From an uncultured Collinsella sp. (GTDB lineage: Bacteria > Actinomycetota > Coriobacteriia > Coriobacteriales > Coriobacteriaceae): a stretch of DNA of 64,000 bases. A program made the position numbers and the translations under genes. The notes under the pieces were generated by a model. That model was not told the DNA's origin and did no database searches. It saw only the letters and a program-made list of their open reading frames with translations. Shown piece by piece: positions 49,609 through 57,730 of the stretch. The first letter of the stretch is position 1. Each line of letters starts with the position of its first letter. The stretch is taken from assembly GCA_900545445.1 (NCBI GenBank), contig UQZH01000004.1, forward strand, positions 7,352 through 71,351, in the 5' to 3' direction.

Positions 49609-50318
49609 AAAACGATGCCCGCGACCGCGTTATCGTCGCCCTCGACTGCGACCGTGAGCGTGCACTCGAGCTCGCCCACGAGCTTTCTGGTCATGCCGCT
49701 TGGCTCAAGGTGGGCATGACGCTCTATTACGCCGAGGGCCCCGAGATCGTCAAGACGTTCAAGGACCTGGGCTTTAAGGTCTTCCTCGACCTCAAGTTGC
49801 ATGACATTCCGCATCAGGTGCGCGGTGCCGCCCGTTCGGCCTCGCTTGCCGGTGCCGACCTGCTCTCGGTCCACGGCTTGGGTTCGGGTGCTATGCTCGC
49901 CGCCTGCCGTGAGGGTGCCGAGGAGGCACGCGAGGATCGAGCCAAGCTCGTCGCCATCACCGTGCTCACGAGCATGAACCAGGATTCGCTGGCCGAGATC
50001 GGCGTTGAGTCGCCTGTGGCCGAGGAAGCCGCCCGCCTGGCGAAGCTTGCTCAGGCCAACGGCATCGACGGCATCGTGTGCTCTCCGATGGAGGCCCATG
50101 ACATGCGCGAGCTGCTTGGTCCCGATGCCCTGATCGTGACTCCGGGCGTGCGTCCGGTGGGTGCCGCCTTGGGCGATCAATCCCGCGTGGCGACGCCTTC
50201 TCAGGCTATCGAGCGCGGTGCGAGCCACATCGTGGTGGGTCGACCCATTACCGGTGCCGACGACCCTGTTGCCGCATTTGACGCCATCGTTGCCGAGCTG
50301 GTCGAAAACGTCGCCTAA
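49602..50318 (+). CDS. pyrF: Orotidine 5'-phosphate decarboxylase
   Basis: The last step to UMP. The 238-residue protein has VIVALDCDRERALELAHEL, the Lys in LKVGMTLYY, the catalytic block FLDLKLHDIPHQVRGAARSA and IVTPGVRPVGAALGDQSRV. It is the short type I-like form. ATG 49602 overlaps pyrD by 7 bases. pyrE and carAB, needed for the complete pathway, are not in the window. Confidence 0.96.
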   Translation: MLENDARDRVIVALDCDRERALELAHELSGHAAWLKVGMTLYYAEGPEIVKTFKDLGFKVFLDLKLHDIPHQVRGAARSASLAGADLLSVHGLGSGAMLAACREGAEEAREDRAKLVAITVLTSMNQDSLAEIGVESPVAEEAARLAKLAQANGIDGIVCSPMEAHDMRELLGPDALIVTPGVRPVGAALGDQSRVATPSQAIERGASHIVVGRPITGADDPVAAFDAIVAELVENVA

Positions 50319-50363
50319 AAGATTCCCTCAAGTCACCACTTTTGGGTCTCATTAGCACAAATT

Positions 50364-50430
50364 AGCCCCTGTGCCTGCGAAAACTTTCCCATCCTTTGTG
50401 TGGAATCGCAGGTCGGGGGCTCATCTTTTA
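50364..50430 (+). terminator. Probable terminator after the pyr operon
   Basis: AGCCCC (50364-50369) pairs with GGGGCT (50416-50421), and CCTGCGA (50374-50380) pairs with TCGCAGG (50406-50412), closing a loop of 25 bases. CATCTTTTA follows. The long apical loop is unusual for a simple terminator. Confidence 0.55.
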
Positions 50431-50484
50431 GCGCGATATATTGCACTTTTTGCGGGTATCGTCTAACCTATGGAGCCGCGATTG

Positions 50485-50516
50485 GGCATTTTGTACGTTT
50501 TACGTGCTAAAATGCC
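50485..50516 (+). promoter_or_regulatory. mIHF promoter with overlapping inverted repeat
   Basis: TGCTAAAAT (50505-50513) is a likely extended -10. It overlaps the right arm of an 8-bp inverted repeat, GGCATTTT (50485-50492) and AAAATGCC (50509-50516), with 16 bases between. A protein bound there would block the promoter. Confidence 0.5.
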
Positions 50517-50557
50517 AAATATTGAATCAGATATAACCCAACTATTTGGAGGTTCGA

Positions 50558-50866
50558 ATGGCACTCCCTCAGCTTACCGACGAGCAGCGCAAGCAGGCTC
50601 TTGAGAAGGCTGCCGCCGCACGTCACGCCCGCGCTGAGCTTCGCGAGCAGATCAAGAAGGGCGAGAAGTCCCTCGAGTCCGTGCTTAACTCCGATGACCC
50701 CATCGCTTCCCGCATGAAGGTTTCCACCCTCATCGAGTCTCTCCCCGGTTATGGCAAGGCCAAGGCCGCCAAGATCATGGAGGAGCTCGGCATCTCCGCT
50801 ACCCGTCGCGTCCAGGGCCTCGGCGTCCGTCAGCGCGAGCAGCTCCTCGAGCAGCTGACCAAATAA
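50558..50866 (+). CDS. mihF: Integration host factor, actinobacterial type
   Basis: A 102-residue nucleoid protein of the actinobacterial IHF family, unrelated to proteobacterial IHF. A basic N-terminal helix (EQRKQALEKAAAARHARAEL) is followed by a helix-two-turn-helix-like domain with IESLPGYGKAKAAKIMEELG and VQGLGVRQREQLLEQL. ATG 50558 follows TTTGGAGG; an ATG at 50546 precedes that site and is rejected. The pyrF-mihF-gmk-rpoZ order is characteristic of Actinomycetota. Confidence 0.95.
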   Translation: MALPQLTDEQRKQALEKAAAARHARAELREQIKKGEKSLESVLNSDDPIASRMKVSTLIESLPGYGKAKAAKIMEELGISATRRVQGLGVRQREQLLEQLTK

Positions 50867-51436
50867 GTGAGCGCTCAGGATTCAAAGCTCTTTGTGATTT
50901 CTGGACCGTCAGGTGCAGGTAAGGGCACGCTCGTCACTCGTGTGCGCGAGCGTCGCTCGAACCTGGGCCTGACGGTTTCGGCTACCACGCGAGCACCACG
51001 CAAAGGTGAGGTCGACGGCGTCAACTACTTTTTCCTGACGCGCAAGGAGTTCGACCGCCGCGTGGCAAACGGTGAGTTTGTTGAGTGGGCTGAGGTCCAC
51101 GGCAACTGCTACGGCACGTTGGTGAGCGAGGTCACATCCAAGCTCGCCTCTGGCTCGTCTCTGATCTTGGAGATCGATGTTCAGGGTGCCCTGCAGGTCA
51201 AGGAGCGTTTTCCCGAGGCCGTGCTGATCTTTATCAAGCCGCCTTCGCTCGAGGTGCTTCGTGATCGCCTGGTCGGTCGCGGTACCGAGACGCCCGAGAC
51301 GATCGAGCTGCGTATGGCAAACGCCGCCGATGAACTTGCCCTTGCCGACCGCTACGACGACGTCGTGGTGAATGACGATCTCGACCGCGCGACCGATGAG
51401 CTCGTTCGCGTTCTCGATATGCATGAAAGGATCTGA
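50867..51436 (+). CDS. gmk: Guanylate kinase
   Basis: GMP to GDP kinase of 189 residues. The P-loop is VISGPSGAGKGTLV near residue 10; the GMP-binding region is SATTRAPRKGEVDGVNYFF; EIDVQGALQVKERFP and FIKPPS follow. GTG 50867 comes directly after the mihF stop, so the two genes are probably translated together. Confidence 0.96.
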   Translation: MSAQDSKLFVISGPSGAGKGTLVTRVRERRSNLGLTVSATTRAPRKGEVDGVNYFFLTRKEFDRRVANGEFVEWAEVHGNCYGTLVSEVTSKLASGSSLILEIDVQGALQVKERFPEAVLIFIKPPSLEVLRDRLVGRGTETPETIELRMANAADELALADRYDDVVVNDDLDRATDELVRVLDMHERI

Positions 51437-51441
51437 GGTCC

Positions 51442-51723
51442 GTGTCCGTTGTAAAGCCTTGCATTGACGATCTTCTGGAGAAGACCGATCACAACCGCTT
51501 CCTGCTCGCCTCGCTTGCCTCCAAGCGCGCCTGCGACATTAACAGCATGCTGCGTGGTCAGCACAACCGCGTGCTCGCCGTCCAGGATGTCGACGACATC
51601 ACCATTGCACTCTCCGGTGCCGATACCATCTCGATGGCTATGGACGAGATTGTCGACGGCGATATCTCCTACGACGAGGCCCGTTACGAGAAGGCGCTCG
51701 GCCACAAGGTCGCTGAAGCCTAA
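51442..51723 (+). CDS. rpoZ: RNA polymerase omega subunit
   Basis: Omega helps assemble RNA polymerase around beta-prime. The 93-residue protein has PCIDDLLEKTDHNRFLLASL, SKRACDINSMLRG and DEIVDGDISYDEARYE, which correspond to the conserved omega helices. GTG 51442 is the start, 5 bp after gmk. It ends directly in front of thiI. Confidence 0.92.
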   Translation: MSVVKPCIDDLLEKTDHNRFLLASLASKRACDINSMLRGQHNRVLAVQDVDDITIALSGADTISMAMDEIVDGDISYDEARYEKALGHKVAEA

Positions 51724-52968
51724 ATGGCAGCTCGCGTCTGCCTGGTCCACTATCACGAGGTTGGACTGAAGGGCAAGAACCGCGCACATTTTGAGCATAT
51801 CCTCATGGATAACATCAAGGCGGCCTTGGCCGCCTTTTCCGTGAATGCCGTGTCTCGAATTTCCGGTTATATCCTCGTGACCTTTAACGAGCATCAGGCC
51901 GACGAGGCGGCGCGCGTCATTCGCACCGTCCCCGGCGTTGCCCGCGTGTCCCTGGCATATCACACGAACCGCGACCCGCAGGAATACTGCGCCGCCGCCG
52001 TGAAGGCGCTGCGCGAATTTGGTCCCTTCGAGTCGTTTAAGGTGCATGCCAAGCGCTCGAACACCGACTTCGAGCTCACCTCGATTGATATCAATCGACA
52101 GGTTGGCGAGGTGCTGTGCGAGGCGTTTCCCGACAAAAAGGTCCAGATGCACGACCCCGACGCGATGGTGCACGTGCTGGTCGTCCAGGGTAGCGTCTAC
52201 GTGTATGCGCGCTCCGAGCGCGGCGTGGGTGGCTTGCCGGTGGGATCTGCCGGCAAGGTCGTGACGCTTCTGTCGTCGGGCATCGATTCTCCGGTGGCGA
52301 CCTGGATGCTCGCGCGTCGCGGCGCGGTGTGCGTGCCGGTACATTTCTCCGGTCGTCCGCAGACGCCTGATACGAGCGAGTATTTGGTGCAGGACATCAT
52401 CCGCGCGCTTGAGCCGGGTGTTCAGATCGGCCGCCTGTACGTGGTGCCGTTTGGCGATTGTCAGCGTGAGATCTCGGTGACCTGCCCCAGCAACTTGCGC
52501 GTGATCATGTATCGTCGCATCATGTATTCGGTTGCTGAGCGCATTGCGCATATCGAGGGCGCCAAGGCTATCGTGACCGGCGAATCGCTCGGTCAGGTTG
52601 CCTCCCAGACGCTCGAGAACATCATGGCCGTCAACGAGGCCGTGAAGATCCCCGTGTTCCGTCCGTTGATCGGTTCGGACAAGCAGGAGATCATCGCACG
52701 CGCTGAGGAAATCGGTACCTTCGATATCTCGACCGAGGCTGCTCCCGATTGCTGCACGCTTTTTATGCCGCGCCGCCCCGAGACGCACGCCAAACTCGAT
52801 GCCGTGCATGAGGCGTGGGAGCTGTTCGATCACGAGGAGATGATTGAGCGCTTGCTCAAGCAGACCGAGTATATCGACTTCGAGAGCAACACGTATAAGG
52901 CCCCTAAGACCTTAAAACGCAAACATTCCGAGCTCGCTCCACGTGAGATTTACCAAGATCACGAATAA
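51724..52968 (+). CDS. thiI: tRNA 4-thiouridine synthase ThiI
   Basis: ThiI adenylates U8 in tRNA for sulfur transfer and may also serve thiamine synthesis. The 414-residue protein has an N-terminal ferredoxin-like/THUMP region, then the PP-loop VTLLSSGIDSPVATWMLARRG near residue 180, and IVTGESLGQVASQTLEN. It ends without the C-terminal rhodanese domain found in E. coli, as in most Gram-positive ThiI, so the sulfur donor must act through another protein. ATG 51724 touches the rpoZ stop; a terminator follows. Confidence 0.94.
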   Translation: MAARVCLVHYHEVGLKGKNRAHFEHILMDNIKAALAAFSVNAVSRISGYILVTFNEHQADEAARVIRTVPGVARVSLAYHTNRDPQEYCAAAVKALREFGPFESFKVHAKRSNTDFELTSIDINRQVGEVLCEAFPDKKVQMHDPDAMVHVLVVQGSVYVYARSERGVGGLPVGSAGKVVTLLSSGIDSPVATWMLARRGAVCVPVHFSGRPQTPDTSEYLVQDIIRALEPGVQIGRLYVVPFGDCQREISVTCPSNLRVIMYRRIMYSVAERIAHIEGAKAIVTGESLGQVASQTLENIMAVNEAVKIPVFRPLIGSDKQEIIARAEEIGTFDISTEAAPDCCTLFMPRRPETHAKLDAVHEAWELFDHEEMIERLLKQTEYIDFESNTYKAPKTLKRKHSELAPREIYQDHE

Positions 52969-52978
52969 TGTTGTGTAT

Positions 52979-53013
52979 AGACCGGCGGTGATTTTGCATC
53001 GTCGGTCTTTTTC
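52979..53013 (+). terminator. Rho-independent terminator after thiI
   Basis: A 12-bp stem with two G-U pairs (AGACCG...CGGTCT) and loop ATTTTG is followed by TTTTT. Confidence 0.82.
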
Positions 53014-53083
53014 TATCTGGGCATTAGGCGATAAACGGTTCATTTGTCGACGTGTGCCTGAATAAATGGACACTTTTCCGCAA

Positions 53084-53118
53084 GGTTTTGGTCAGCTTTT
53101 GGTTTGACCGCGAAAACC
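53084..53118. promoter_or_regulatory. Interrupted inverted repeat upstream of comEA
   Basis: GGTTTT-GGTCA (53084-53094) pairs with TGACC (53105-53109) and AAAACC (53113-53118), with GCG bulged between the right half-sites. It lies about 65 bp before the comEA start in a 214-bp gap that holds no gene and could be an operator. No clear -10 was found nearby. Confidence 0.35.
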
Positions 53119-53182
53119 GGTGTGGGCGTGCGGAGGCTGCGGCGTTCGTTTCCTGACACGATGGTGTTGGGAGGTGTTTGCT

Positions 53183-53893
53183 ATGGCGCAGCGCGAGCAA
53201 CACGAACGGGTTAAACGGATGGACCGCTGGGCAGAAAAGCTGCTCGGCCATAAGGCGATGGTCGTGGCGATCCTGGTTGTCATTGCCGCCGCGAGCGGCT
53301 TGGCGATGGCAGGTTTTGGTGGTCACTCCAGCGACGTATCGTTTGAGCGTAGTGATGAGGCGAGCGCCTCGGATGTGCGCGGGGCCGGGGATGCCTCTCC
53401 TGACGATGCCGATGAGCCGTCTGCCAAGAGCTCCTCTGCTGCCGAGGTGTACGTCGATGTTGATGGCGCCGTTGTGAAGCCTGGCGTGTACCGGCTTAAA
53501 GATGGAGCACGGGTGTCCCAGGCGATTGATGCCGCCGGAGGGCTTACGGCCGAGGCGGATGTGACGGTTCTTAACCGTGCGTCCAAGATCACCGATGGTC
53601 AAAAGATCTATGTGCCGACGGTAGGGGAGCAACAAACGGCTGCGGCCGTCGGCGCCGCCGAAAGCAGTGCTTCCACGACCCCTGGTACAGGGTCTTCGTC
53701 GGGACTTGTGAATATCAATACGGCAAGTGCGGCGGAGCTGCAGACGCTTTCGGGCATCGGGCCTTCTATGGCCCAGTCAATTATCGACGAACGGACGCAA
53801 AACGGGGCCTTTGCCTCGGTCGATGACCTTATGCGCGTATCGGGGATCGGTGAGAAGAAACTCGCCAAAATTAAAGATTGCATCTGCGTATGA
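53183..53893 (+). CDS. comEA: ComEA-like DNA-binding competence protein
   Basis: ComEA binds double-stranded DNA outside the membrane and pulls it toward the ComEC channel. The 236-residue protein has one membrane anchor (about residues 27-46), a Ser/Asp-rich linker, an SLBB domain (about 88-145, VYVDVDGAVVKPGVYRLKDG), a second linker, and C-terminal helix-hairpin-helix repeats (LVNINTASAAELQTLSGIGP and VDDLMRVSGIGEKKLAKI). ATG 53183 follows GGGAGG. Its stop overlaps comEC (ATGA). Confidence 0.94.
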   Translation: MAQREQHERVKRMDRWAEKLLGHKAMVVAILVVIAAASGLAMAGFGGHSSDVSFERSDEASASDVRGAGDASPDDADEPSAKSSSAAEVYVDVDGAVVKPGVYRLKDGARVSQAIDAAGGLTAEADVTVLNRASKITDGQKIYVPTVGEQQTAAAVGAAESSASTTPGTGSSSGLVNINTASAAELQTLSGIGPSMAQSIIDERTQNGAFASVDDLMRVSGIGEKKLAKIKDCICV

Positions 53894-56193
53894 GTGCGAC
53901 CGAGCGCGAGCATGTGATGCCACCGCGCCCATTGATGCCGTGGGCGATAGCCCTTTGTGCCGGCTTGTGTGCGAGCTGTGGGTTAGTGCTTAACATGGCG
54001 GCCGATGCGCTGCTGGGAGAGCGGGCGGCGCCCGTCACATTGCTTATGGCCATTCCCTTCGCGGCTGCGACGTGCATCGTATTGGCACGGTCCTGTATGC
54101 GTCTTGTGCGGTGGAAGCGATGGCTGTATGCCGCGGCCCTTGGCCTCGTTGCGGGAGCGGTCGTGTCCGCGGCTTGGGCGATAGGAGCGCTACACGCATC
54201 GAGGGCACTGGATAATCGGGCTGCGAGCAGTCTTGAGTTTGTTGTGCACGGCGATCCGTCCATCAATGACGGTGTGTACTCCTATACCTGCGATGCGTTT
54301 GCGGGCGAAAAGCATTTGGGTCAGGTATGGCTGTCGTGCGATCGTGAGCTCGGCGTCGGTTCGCATGTACGTGCTATCGGTCGAATTTCGCGCTTTGAGA
54401 ATGATGCGTATGGGCGCTCACGCGTGCTTCGGGGCGAGCTTCGAAAGGTTAAAGTCGTCCGGTTGGTATCGATCGACGAGGGCCCTCCAGGCCCGTTGTC
54501 TTGGCTTCGAAACGAGCTCCTTGCCGTTATCGCGCCTGCGACCGATCCAGCGCGCTCGCTCATTGCCGGCGTTGTCTGCGGACGCTCGGCCGAGCTGCGT
54601 GCCCAGCCGGCGGGCGATTGGTTTTCGGTAACGGGCACCGCACATCTTATCGCTGTCTCGGGTAGTCATCTTGCCATCGTGGGGTTTGTGATTGAGAGCG
54701 CCCTGCAAAAGACACGCCTCTCTCGTGGGCTGCAGCGGGGGCTGTTGGTGCTGGCCCTCGCTGCCTATGCCGTTTTTACGGGCGCTTCGCCCTCGGCCGT
54801 GCGCGCGTGCTGCATGGTGGCGGCGTCGCTTGTCGCCAACGGCGCCGGGCGTCGTCGGCATGGCCTCTCGGCTCTGTTCGTCACCATGGCAATCTTTGTG
54901 TTGCTGCGTCCGACGGTATTGTTCGAAATGGGTTTTCAGCTTTCGTGCGCCAGTGTCTTTGCCATCCTTTGTTTTTGCCCCTACGCCACCTACGCCTTGG
55001 GCGAGCTGGGCATGCCATCGGGTGTCGCCAGCGTTTTGTCTGTCACGCTGTGCTCGCAGCTGGCGACACTTCCCGTTACGATTCCCGCATTTGAGACGTT
55101 TTCGCTCATTGCCCCACTTGCAAATGCCGTGATCGGTCCGGTGATAAGCGTGCTGCTCGCTGTATCGGTTGTGCTGGTGCCCTGCTCGCTTGTGCCGCTG
55201 CTGCGTCACGGGGCGCTCGTGGTGCCCATGATTGTCGCCCGCTGTGCGCTGTTCTTTGAACAGCTCTTTGCTGCCGTTCCGGGCGCATCCGTAAGCGTGC
55301 CGCCCGATACGCCCTTGGTATATGTGGTGCCGTTCGCGCTGGTGGCCCTCTTGGTCTGGTGGCCACGCCCCCGCGCGCGGAGCATGGCAGCGGGGCTGCT
55401 GTGTTTAATGCTCGCAGCGGGTGTTCCGTATGTCTATTGGGATCGATGTGCGCCGCCTTCGGTAACGGTCCTCGATGTTGGCCAGGCCGATGCGATTCTG
55501 GTTCGTCAGGGTGGCGCCGTGGCACTCGTCGACTGTGGGCTCGATGACCGCGTGGTGTCGGCGTTGGTTCGCAATAACGTCCACCATATCGACGCCGTCT
55601 TCGTGACGCATTGGGATGAAGACCATTGGGGCGGTCTTCCCGACGTACTCGTTCGTTTTTCGGTTGGAACCATTGCGGTTGCGGCCGATGCACTTGACGG
55701 CGCGCCTACTGAGGTTCTGAATCGCCCGGGTGTAACGTATCGGCAGGTGGCTCGCGGAGACACGGTCGATATCGGCGCATTTCGGGCTCGTGTGATGTGG
55801 CCGTTTGACACGGTGGATGGCGAGGGCAATGAGGACTCTCTTGTTTTGCTGCTCTCCTACGCTCAGGAAGGCAAGAGCCTGCGTGTGCTCCTTACTGGTG
55901 ACGCCGAGCTCGATCAGGAGCGCGAGTTTGTACAGGAGGTGGGAGATATCGATGTGCTCAAGCTGGGGCATCATGGCTCAAAAGTTTCCGTCGACACAGA
56001 CCTGCTGGGCACGCTTAAGCCCGAGTTCTCTATCGCGAGCGCCGGCGAGGGGAATCGTTACGGCCATCCATCCGATGCCTGTATTGATGCCGTGAAGGAA
56101 GCGGGTGGTGCGTTCGCATGCACCATCGAACACGGCGACATTACCGTCACGCCGACCGCGAAGGGCTTTGCCATGCGATGCCAGCGACCGTGA
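53890..56193 (+). CDS. comEC: ComEC/Rec2 DNA translocation channel with metallo-beta-lactamase-like domain
   Basis: A 767-residue membrane channel for single-stranded DNA uptake. N-terminal helices and a DUF4131-like OB region (about residues 100-190) are followed by the Competence domain (VSGSHLAIVGFVIESAL, GASPSAVRACCMV, FEMGFQLSCASVFAI) with about eight helices. From about residue 515 a complete metallo-beta-lactamase-like domain shows VLDVGQADAILVRQ, THWDEDHWGGL, LLTGDAEL and LKLGHHGSKVS. The metal-binding set looks intact, so it may degrade the non-transported strand. ATG 53890 overlaps the comEA stop. Confidence 0.94.
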   Translation: MSATEREHVMPPRPLMPWAIALCAGLCASCGLVLNMAADALLGERAAPVTLLMAIPFAAATCIVLARSCMRLVRWKRWLYAAALGLVAGAVVSAAWAIGALHASRALDNRAASSLEFVVHGDPSINDGVYSYTCDAFAGEKHLGQVWLSCDRELGVGSHVRAIGRISRFENDAYGRSRVLRGELRKVKVVRLVSIDEGPPGPLSWLRNELLAVIAPATDPARSLIAGVVCGRSAELRAQPAGDWFSVTGTAHLIAVSGSHLAIVGFVIESALQKTRLSRGLQRGLLVLALAAYAVFTGASPSAVRACCMVAASLVANGAGRRRHGLSALFVTMAIFVLLRPTVLFEMGFQLSCASVFAILCFCPYATYALGELGMPSGVASVLSVTLCSQLATLPVTIPAFETFSLIAPLANAVIGPVISVLLAVSVVLVPCSLVPLLRHGALVVPMIVARCALFFEQLFAAVPGASVSVPPDTPLVYVVPFALVALLVWWPRPRARSMAAGLLCLMLAAGVPYVYWDRCAPPSVTVLDVGQADAILVRQGGAVALVDCGLDDRVVSALVRNNVHHIDAVFVTHWDEDHWGGLPDVLVRFSVGTIAVAADALDGAPTEVLNRPGVTYRQVARGDTVDIGAFRARVMWPFDTVDGEGNEDSLVLLLSYAQEGKSLRVLLTGDAELDQEREFVQEVGDIDVLKLGHHGSKVSVDTDLLGTLKPEFSIASAGEGNRYGHPSDACIDAVKEAGGAFACTIEHGDITVTPTAKGFAMRCQRP

Positions 56194-56271
56194 TGACATC
56201 GTTGGCGCGCGGTGGACCCCTGGGCTAAAATGGCACGGTACGAATTCGAGTGTGTGCGAGAGGGGAGCGCA

Positions 56272-57234
56272 ATGTCCGAAACCGGTCTGCTGCCGGCATA
56301 TCTGATCGTCGGTACCGATGGGGTCAAGCGCGACCACGCCGTCTCGCGTATGAAAGCTCGCTTGGAAAAGTCGGGTATGGTTGAGTTCAACCTCGATGAA
56401 CGCGACATGACGAAAGATCCCGATATCGAGTCGATCATCGGCTCGCTCAATACCTTTCCCATGGGCAGCGAGTTTCGCCTGGTGATCCTCGACGGCTGCT
56501 CCAAGCTTGCCAAGGCGGTCTCGGAACCGCTTGTCGAGTACCTCGCAAGTCCCAGCCCCACGACGGTCTGTCTCATTATTGCCGACTCACTTGCCAAGAA
56601 TACGCGCCTGTATAAGGCAATCGCCAAGATCGACAAGAAGGCTATCGTCGATTGTTCGGGTACCAAGCGCTGGGAACTGCCGCGCCGCGTTCAGCAGATG
56701 GCGACGCAGCGCGGTAAGTCCATCTCGACGGCTGCTGCCGAGGAGCTCGTCTCGCGCTCGGGCGAGAACACCCGCATGCTCGATAACGACTTGGCCAAGC
56801 TTGCCCAGATGGTCGAGGCGCCGCAAATTGAGCTTGCCGATGTGGAGCGCTGGATCGTGCGCACGGCCGAAGTTCAGCCCTGGGACTTCCTCAATGCCGT
56901 CTCGGCCCGCGATATGCGCCGCTCGCTTGAGCTCTTTGGGCTGCTGCCCGCCAAGAGCTATGTGTGGACCTACACGCTGCTATGCGGTCGCATCCGCGAG
57001 TTGATCGTCGCCAAGGCGCTCGACTCTCGTGGGCAGGGGCGTGAGCTCGCCGCGACACTCAAGCTTCAGGCCTGGCAGGTCAAAAATCACCTGACCTGGG
57101 CACGCCGCTTTTCGATGGCGGAGCTTGTCGCTGCGCTCGAGGGCGCGGTCGATGTGGAGCTCGCACTGAAGGGTTCTGCCGATTCGGAGACCGCGCTTTT
57201 GCTCTGGATTACGAACATCTTGAGAAAATCGTGA
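56272..57234 (+). CDS. holA: DNA polymerase III delta subunit
   Basis: Delta opens the sliding clamp as part of the clamp loader. The 320-residue protein fits the HolA family: PAYLIVGTDGVKRDHAVSRM, FRLVILDGCSKLAKAVSEPL, CSGTKRWELPRRVQQMATQRG, VSRSGENTRMLDNDLAKLAQ, and QPWDFLNAVSARD. Sequence similarity in this family is low, but comEC followed by holA and rpsT is a widely conserved order. ATG 56272 follows GAGAGGGGAG; earlier in-frame ATGs at 56212 and 56230 lack such a site. Confidence 0.9.
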   Translation: MSETGLLPAYLIVGTDGVKRDHAVSRMKARLEKSGMVEFNLDERDMTKDPDIESIIGSLNTFPMGSEFRLVILDGCSKLAKAVSEPLVEYLASPSPTTVCLIIADSLAKNTRLYKAIAKIDKKAIVDCSGTKRWELPRRVQQMATQRGKSISTAAAEELVSRSGENTRMLDNDLAKLAQMVEAPQIELADVERWIVRTAEVQPWDFLNAVSARDMRRSLELFGLLPAKSYVWTYTLLCGRIRELIVAKALDSRGQGRELAATLKLQAWQVKNHLTWARRFSMAELVAALEGAVDVELALKGSADSETALLLWITNILRKS

Positions 57235-57283
57235 TGATACCTGCCTATTTGACAAATTCGTTCTATCCCTTTGAGGGGGAGCG

Positions 57284-57292
57284 TGCTATAGT
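57284..57292 (+). promoter_or_regulatory. Predicted extended -10 promoter for rpsT
   Basis: TGCTATAGT (57284-57292) lies about 76 bases before rpsT. A TTGACA at 57249-57254 is too far upstream (32 bases) to be its -35, so it probably works as an extended -10 promoter. Confidence 0.6.
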
Positions 57293-57367
57293 AGGCGCTT
57301 GCATGACCTCACCGTGTCTCAGAGGTGTCATACATTTTTTGCAAGGAACTCGAAAGGAACTCCAGAA

Positions 57368-57634
57368 GTGGCAAACATCAAGTCTCAGAAGAAGCGTATC
57401 CGCACCAATGAGGCAGCTCGCATGCGTAACAAGGCTGTCAAGTCCGAGCTCAAGACGCTGACCAAGCACGTCCAGTCCGCCGTCGCCGAGGGCGACGCCG
57501 AGAAGGCCCAGGCTGCCCTCAAGACCGTCACCAAGCGTCTCGACATGGCTGCCGCCAAGCATGTTATCCACAAGAACCAGGCTTCCAACCGCAAGTCCGG
57601 TCTTGCCAAGCTCGTGAACAGCATCAACGCCTAA
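57368..57634 (+). CDS. rpsT: 30S ribosomal protein S20
   Basis: An 88-residue S20 starting at GTG 57368 (MANIKSQKKRIRTNEAARMR), with AAAGGA 9 bases upstream. The helical, Lys- and Ala-rich sequence with HKNQASNRKSGLAKLVN at the C-terminus is typical. An in-frame ATG at 57299 would add 23 residues that precede the ribosome-binding site. It has its own promoter and a strong terminator. Confidence 0.96.
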   Translation: MANIKSQKKRIRTNEAARMRNKAVKSELKTLTKHVQSAVAEGDAEKAQAALKTVTKRLDMAAAKHVIHKNQASNRKSGLAKLVNSINA

Positions 57635-57671
57635 GTTGTAAATTTCACACCACACAGATTACGCGCATAAA

Positions 57672-57705
57672 TGGAGCCTGTTTTATGGAACAGGCTCCAT
57701 TTTTT
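57672..57705 (+). terminator. Rho-independent terminator after rpsT
   Basis: An 11-bp perfect stem (TGGAGCCTGTT with AACAGGCTCCA) around TTATGG is followed by TTTTTT. Confidence 0.93.
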
Positions 57706-57717
57706 GTACCGCTCGGG

Positions 57718-57723
57718 TAAGAT
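57718..57723 (+). promoter_or_regulatory. Predicted -10 box for leaderless lepA
   Basis: TAAGAT (57718-57723) ends 7 bases before the lepA ATG (57731), and the gap between the rpsT terminator and the ATG is only 25 bases. There is no Shine-Dalgarno sequence. Transcription starting at or next to the ATG is the simplest reading. Confidence 0.55.
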
Positions 57724-57730
57724 AGTCCGC

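Noticed and set aside
57249..57292. TTGACA at 57249 paired with TATAGT at 57287 as one promoter
   Set aside because: The spacing is 32 bases, far more than the usual 16-19.
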